Below, one piece after another: positions 7,429 to 10,661 of a DNA stretch of 10,661 nucleotides. The translations under genes and the position numbers were made by a program. The DNA is taken from positions 1 to 10,661 of the forward strand of contig JAUIHU010000096.1 of the NCBI GenBank assembly GCA_030432175.1. The letters are read 5' to 3'. Numbering within the stretch: position 1 is the stretch's first letter; every line of letters begins with the position of its first letter. Origin of the DNA: Verrucomicrobiia bacterium (lineage in GTDB: Bacteria; Verrucomicrobiota; Verrucomicrobiia; Limisphaerales; JAUIHU01). The notes beneath the pieces were generated by a model. That model saw nothing but the letters and a program-made list of their open reading frames with translations, searched no databases and was not told the origin of the DNA.

Positions 7429-8700
7429 AGGTTCACTTTCAGGCTCTGAGATAGTGGCTTTCTCCAGCTTTTCCATTTGCCATGCCTCCTTCAACGGACC
7501 CGGCAATCGATGATACCAGGGCAGTTGAATCAGAACCGGATTCACCCATCTTGGAAAGGGTTGATACCCGATAAACTGGGGAATGTAAAAAGTCGCTCCA
7601 ATCAAACCGAAGCCAATCAATGCGATAGAAATCCTATACACGACATGGCTTCCAGCTAATCCAGCAAATCGTACTAGTTTATTCCACCAGGGCGATTCAG
7701 GAGATTTTTTCAAACCTTCCAAGCCCAACGCTTCAATAGTCTCTACCTCCCATGGGGATAAGTCTTCCAATTTGATTTTACCGGAACCGATCCCGAACAA
7801 AACCGCATCTGAATATAATTTTGCCGCCAACTTTTTGAGCCAGGCAAAGGCAGGAAAAATGATGAAAAAGAGAGCAGCAAAATGGAGATTTCTTAAAAAA
7901 TTTACCGCTTCGCTTGCAGTAAGAAATTCCAGTTTTGACTTTCCGGAAGTAATCAATCCAGGAGCCGATTCCACCATCATCACCGGCGCTGCCAATAACA
8001 AATAAAGAGCCAGTAATCCCAGATAGCGCATCGGCTGAATCCAGATCAGCTTCCGAATCAATTTCCATTTATAAAATCGCTTCCACTCTCCGGACGCCGC
8101 CTGACAAGCCTGAGCCATAGGAATATGACTCCAAAACCAAATAAAAAGCCCAATCCCAATGAAACTGGTCACGGGTCCAATCGGCGCCTGTTCATATCCT
8201 TTGTTGAATGAATTGTTCCATCCCATGCGCCAGGCAAACCACATGATGCCGCCCACAGGAACCAGCAAAGTCGCTGTCGGAAACACTCCTTGCCATCCAA
8301 ATCTCCAGTTCCTGAACAGGCTTTGAAACGGAGCGCGGACCCGATCCAGCCAGCTCACTTCAATCATTTGCTTTTGGGATCGTGAATACCTTGGACGCGG
8401 CCACGTTTCTGGAATAATCCAGCGTGGATCTTTTATCAGTTCATGATCTTCACGAGTCGCGAGTGGGTGAGGCAGGAACAAATGCGAATCGCGATTGGAT
8501 TCTTTTGAAGACTTACCTTCGCTTGTATCTGGATCAGGTTGCAAACGTTGCTTCAGCTCACTCGCGTAGGCGCTGTTCAGAACCCAATTTCTCATGACTG
8601 TCTGTCGGGCGCGTCGCTGACTCCAGCCTACACTCAGGAATGCAGTCACTGGATTCATCCCGAACAATGCCTGCAGGCGCGGCCAAGTCGGATGATCCAT
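7399..8700 (-). CDS. Uncharacterised multi-pass membrane protein
   Basis: I do not recognise the family. The 433-residue product has a soluble N-terminal third (about 1-135) rich in Trp, Pro, Arg and charged residues. About five hydrophobic segments follow, near residues 139-157, 174-195, 226-243, 272-288 and 354-374. A soluble loop at about 295-345 (K-L-E-D-L-S-P-W-E-V-E-T) separates the last two. The tail is acidic, with S-E-P-E-S-E-P-E-S near 418-426 and D-D-E close to the end. There is no N-terminal signal sequence and no catalytic motif I can name. The ATG at 8700 is preceded by a weak GAAGA-like sequence, and no in-frame Met before residue 15 competes. Its start is 29 bp after the stop of the Tat phosphatase-like gene, so the two are probably one transcript and may act together at the membrane (inference). 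Confidence 0.85.
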   Translation of the reverse strand: MDHPTWPRLQALFGMNPVTAFLSVGWSQRRARQTVMRNWVLNSAYASELKQRLQPDPDTSEGKSSKESNRDSHLFLPHPLATREDHELIKDPRWIIPETWPRPRYSRSQKQMIEVSWLDRVRAPFQSLFRNWRFGWQGVFPTATLLVPVGGIMWFAWRMGWNNSFNKGYEQAPIGPVTSFIGIGLFIWFWSHIPMAQACQAASGEWKRFYKWKLIRKLIWIQPMRYLGLLALYLLLAAPVMMVESAPGLITSGKSKLEFLTASEAVNFLRNLHFAALFFIIFPAFAWLKKLAAKLYSDAVLFGIGSGKIKLEDLSPWEVETIEALGLEGLKKSPESPWWNKLVRFAGLAGSHVVYRISIALIGFGLIGATFYIPQFIGYQPFPRWVNPVLIQLPWYHRLPGPLKEAWQMEKLEKATISEPESEPESTDDEPVG

Positions 8701-8729
8701 TTTTTAATCTTCATGTGTTCAATTGAAGC

Positions 8730-9965
8730 TCAAGCAAAAACCTGTTCCAGAACCGGCCCTTCCGTGAATTCTGTTTTGATTCCCATCAACTGGCCAACAG
8801 TCGCAGCCACACTGATTTGATCCACTTCCCGATCCACCATATCTCCAGCGCGAACACCAGGACCAACCCAGAGTCCGAATATCTCATGTGCTGAAGGGCT
8901 GTTGAAATGATGCTGGTATGGCGTGGATAAGAACGGATTGCTGTCACGGCCACAATCCGGGACAATCACGAATACTGTATTGTCACGGTATTCTTCATCC
9001 TGGTCCACCCAGTTCACGATCCGCTCAATCCCTTCATCGATAATCGCAATGGCTCGAGTGTAATGGCTCTTGATCCCCCAATGGACATAATCCGGATCAT
9101 TATAGTTCACCATCATCAATCTAGGACGCAGCCTTCTCAAAGCCCAGAGCGACAGTTCGGTCAACAACCGGTCCCCTCGAGGATTCACCAAACCACTTTC
9201 GCCGTAGTGTTCGCGCCATGTCTCCCAGAAGGACAGAATTTCCGGACTCTGGTTACGAAGACCTTTGGAGCGATAATCTTTGGATTCCAGTTCATTCAAC
9301 TGCTTCTGTTTGGTCGCCAGTTCCTCGCCTTCCCAGCGACCAGAATTAATTTGTTCTCTCAGCAGAAATGTTTTGAACCGGTAAAGGCTCAAGACCTCCG
9401 ACTGATAATTCACTCCGAATAAATGGTGGTTGCTGAAACTGTAAAACTCCTCCTGGGTGCGATCCTCACCATTGATGATCAGTGTCTGGCTTTCCGGGAT
9501 CCTGAAATTTTTACGCAAATACTCAAAGAGCGTCGGAACTTTGGCTTCGAATCTCTCCTGAAGAAACGCTTGTTCCGTATCCTGATATTTATCGTACTTC
9601 CCGGTAAGGATATTCAATGTGCCTTCGCCGTGGCTGGTGTTGATATCCTCAAAATCATCAATCTTCATCTGGGGAAACAAGGTCCCACGAGGCGCCAGTT
9701 TCTTGAGAGTATAGGGGCAAAACGTATGAACCGGATCGATTGTCTCCCGACGACGCACACCGCCACCAAAACGGATGATGACCACATTGGGGCCGGAGTA
9801 ATCTTTTGGAACCACCTCCTCCAAAGGGGCAGAGTTTGTTTGCTGGCCTAATGTTGAGTAACTTAGGGAAACTCCCGCTGCGCCGAGAGCCATTTCTTTC
9901 ATGAAACGCCGACGAGTCTTTGATTGATAGTTGGACGCAGGAGTTGGATCATTTAAATCACTCAT
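8730..9965 (-). CDS. Tat-exported alkaline-phosphatase-superfamily protein (DUF1501/sulfatase-like)
   Basis: 411 residues. The N-terminus carries a twin-arginine signal, T-R-R-R-F-M-K at 17-23 followed by a small-residue hydrophobic stretch (A-L-G-A-A-G-V-S-L), so the protein is predicted to be exported folded. The mature part opens with P-N-V-V-I-I-R-F-G-G-G, the first strand of the alkaline-phosphatase fold, but without the Asp usually found there. S-H-G-E-G-T-L-N near 111-118 sits where the nucleophile region is expected. Y-N-D-P-D-Y-V-H-W-G and V-P-D-C-G-R-D, with a later Q-H-H-F-N, occupy the positions of the metal-binding Asp/His motifs. D-C-G-R resembles the E/D-F-G-R of DUF1501 proteins more than the D-H-G of phosphodiesterases. 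It may be a phosphatase, sulfatase or esterase, or an inactive relative; the substrate is unknown. The ATG at 9965 lies 60 bp after the upstream acyltransferase stop, with no Shine-Dalgarno sequence. Confidence 0.85.
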   Translation of the reverse strand: MSDLNDPTPASNYQSKTRRRFMKEMALGAAGVSLSYSTLGQQTNSAPLEEVVPKDYSGPNVVIIRFGGGVRRRETIDPVHTFCPYTLKKLAPRGTLFPQMKIDDFEDINTSHGEGTLNILTGKYDKYQDTEQAFLQERFEAKVPTLFEYLRKNFRIPESQTLIINGEDRTQEEFYSFSNHHLFGVNYQSEVLSLYRFKTFLLREQINSGRWEGEELATKQKQLNELESKDYRSKGLRNQSPEILSFWETWREHYGESGLVNPRGDRLLTELSLWALRRLRPRLMMVNYNDPDYVHWGIKSHYTRAIAIIDEGIERIVNWVDQDEEYRDNTVFVIVPDCGRDSNPFLSTPYQHHFNSPSAHEIFGLWVGPGVRAGDMVDREVDQISVAATVGQLMGIKTEFTEGPVLEQVFA

Positions 9966-10025
9966 AACATTACTACTTGATTCGATTTCCTGAGCGCAAA
10001 GGTTACTCCAATCCAGGAAAAATAT

Positions 10026-10661
10026 CTACCTCCAACCAGACAATGGCGCATAGACCGCCGGAAAACGCCTCTTTAAAACAATCCCAACCAGGCTGCATCC
10101 AGTGAAGACAAGACCCATCGTTAAAAAATAGACGACCATGACTACCAAACTCCCTTCTGGAAATAGTTTGAGCAACCCCTTGCAAACGATCCGCGTGTAA
10201 GGCTCATGGCTGGCATAAATAAAGAAAGTCAGCGTTTTTACCTGATCTACCCACAAAAAGTTAAGAAATCGTCCCCAGAAAATATACCCGTACCAGAGGC
10301 AATTCATGCCACTCAAAATCTGAATCTTGTATATCGGCTCGATCACATTCCCGTCATCCACTTTGATGAACGCTCCTGTGATCGAAAGCGTCACCCAGAT
10401 TATCAGGCTTAAACTCAATGCTGGCTTGATTTGCAACCATTTCCTGAAATCTGGAAGAGTTCCTCGCCTTTTTCGAATCGCACACCAGGCTCCTAGCAGA
10501 TAAAAGAAACTTGTCTTATTATTGACTCCTACCTCTTGAAGATTAAAAAACCAGATTGAAAAACCGGCTGCCAAAACCAGTAAAGCCACCCGACCTTTCA
10601 GTAAAAAGTAAATCACCGGACTGATCAGGCACATGATCACCAGATCACGCAAAAACCAAAG
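10026..10661 (-). CDS. Acyltransferase-3 family membrane protein, C-terminal part; N-terminus outside window
   Basis: The frame is open to the right edge, where it reads L-W-F-L-R-D-L, a conserved stretch of acyltransferase-3 (OafA/NodX-like) integral membrane proteins. These O-acylate sugars or other envelope components. An apparent TTG start at 10652 is therefore internal, and the real start lies beyond 10661. About 211 residues are visible, with several hydrophobic segments. The late motif F-F-I-Y-A-S-H-E-P-Y resembles the family's usual F-Y-x-H-x-P segment. The catalytic His region near the N-terminus is not in the window. The gene ends with W-R-stop and is followed 60 bp later, on the same strand, by the Tat phosphatase-like gene. 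The family assignment is probable from the two motifs and the hydropathy; the acyl acceptor is unknown. Confidence 0.8.
   Translation of the reverse strand, partial: LWFLRDLVIMCLISPVIYFLLKGRVALLVLAAGFSIWFFNLQEVGVNNKTSFFYLLGAWCAIRKRRGTLPDFRKWLQIKPALSLSLIIWVTLSITGAFIKVDDGNVIEPIYKIQILSGMNCLWYGYIFWGRFLNFLWVDQVKTLTFFIYASHEPYTRIVCKGLLKLFPEGSLVVMVVYFLTMGLVFTGCSLVGIVLKRRFPAVYAPLSGWR

Noticed and set aside
9966..10000. Possible minus-strand promoter before the Tat phosphatase-like gene (TTGCGC and TAGTAA)
   Set aside because: The -10 would lie only a few bases from the ATG, implying a leaderless transcript; the match is weak and unsupported.
10003..10185. Short minus-strand ORF overlapping the acyltransferase C-terminus
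   Set aside because: It overlaps the conserved acyltransferase frame and has no independent start signal or motif.

Overview
The window looks like ordinary chromosome from a bacterium of the PVC group (Planctomycetota, Verrucomicrobiota or Lentisphaerota). This placement is an inference. It rests on a formylglycine-type sulfatase, a Tat-exported alkaline-phosphatase-superfamily protein resembling the DUF1501 type, moderate GC content, the near absence of Shine-Dalgarno sequences before the start codons, and long heptamer tandem repeats between genes. No phage, transposase, CRISPR, rRNA or tRNA was seen.

Positions 1-7347 are read on the + strand. They hold the 3' part of a sulfatase gene cut by the window edge, then a QueD-family 6-carboxytetrahydropterin synthase closely followed by a bifunctional NAD(P)H-hydrate repair enzyme (Nnr). 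A 421-bp intergenic region (3234-3654) follows, with two arrays of 7-bp repeats separated by a GC-rich palindromic segment. After it comes a complete RbsB/RbsA/RbsC-type sugar ABC importer: lipoprotein binding protein, double ATPase and single permease.

Positions 7399-10661 are read on the - strand, converging on the transporter. In transcription order they hold the C-terminal part of an acyltransferase-3-family membrane protein (cut by the right edge), a Tat-signal alkaline-phosphatase-superfamily protein, and an unrecognised protein with about five membrane segments. The last two are 29 bp apart and probably co-transcribed.

The importer is self-contained, but no sugar kinase, isomerase or regulator lies next to it, so its substrate cannot be read from context. 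The sulfatase fits a glycan-degrading lifestyle but is not obviously in the same operon. I found no convincing new multi-gene system. The points most worth a second look are the phase-locked heptamer arrays just upstream of the transporter promoter region, and the pair formed by the Tat phosphatase-like protein with an atypical metal site and the unknown membrane protein.
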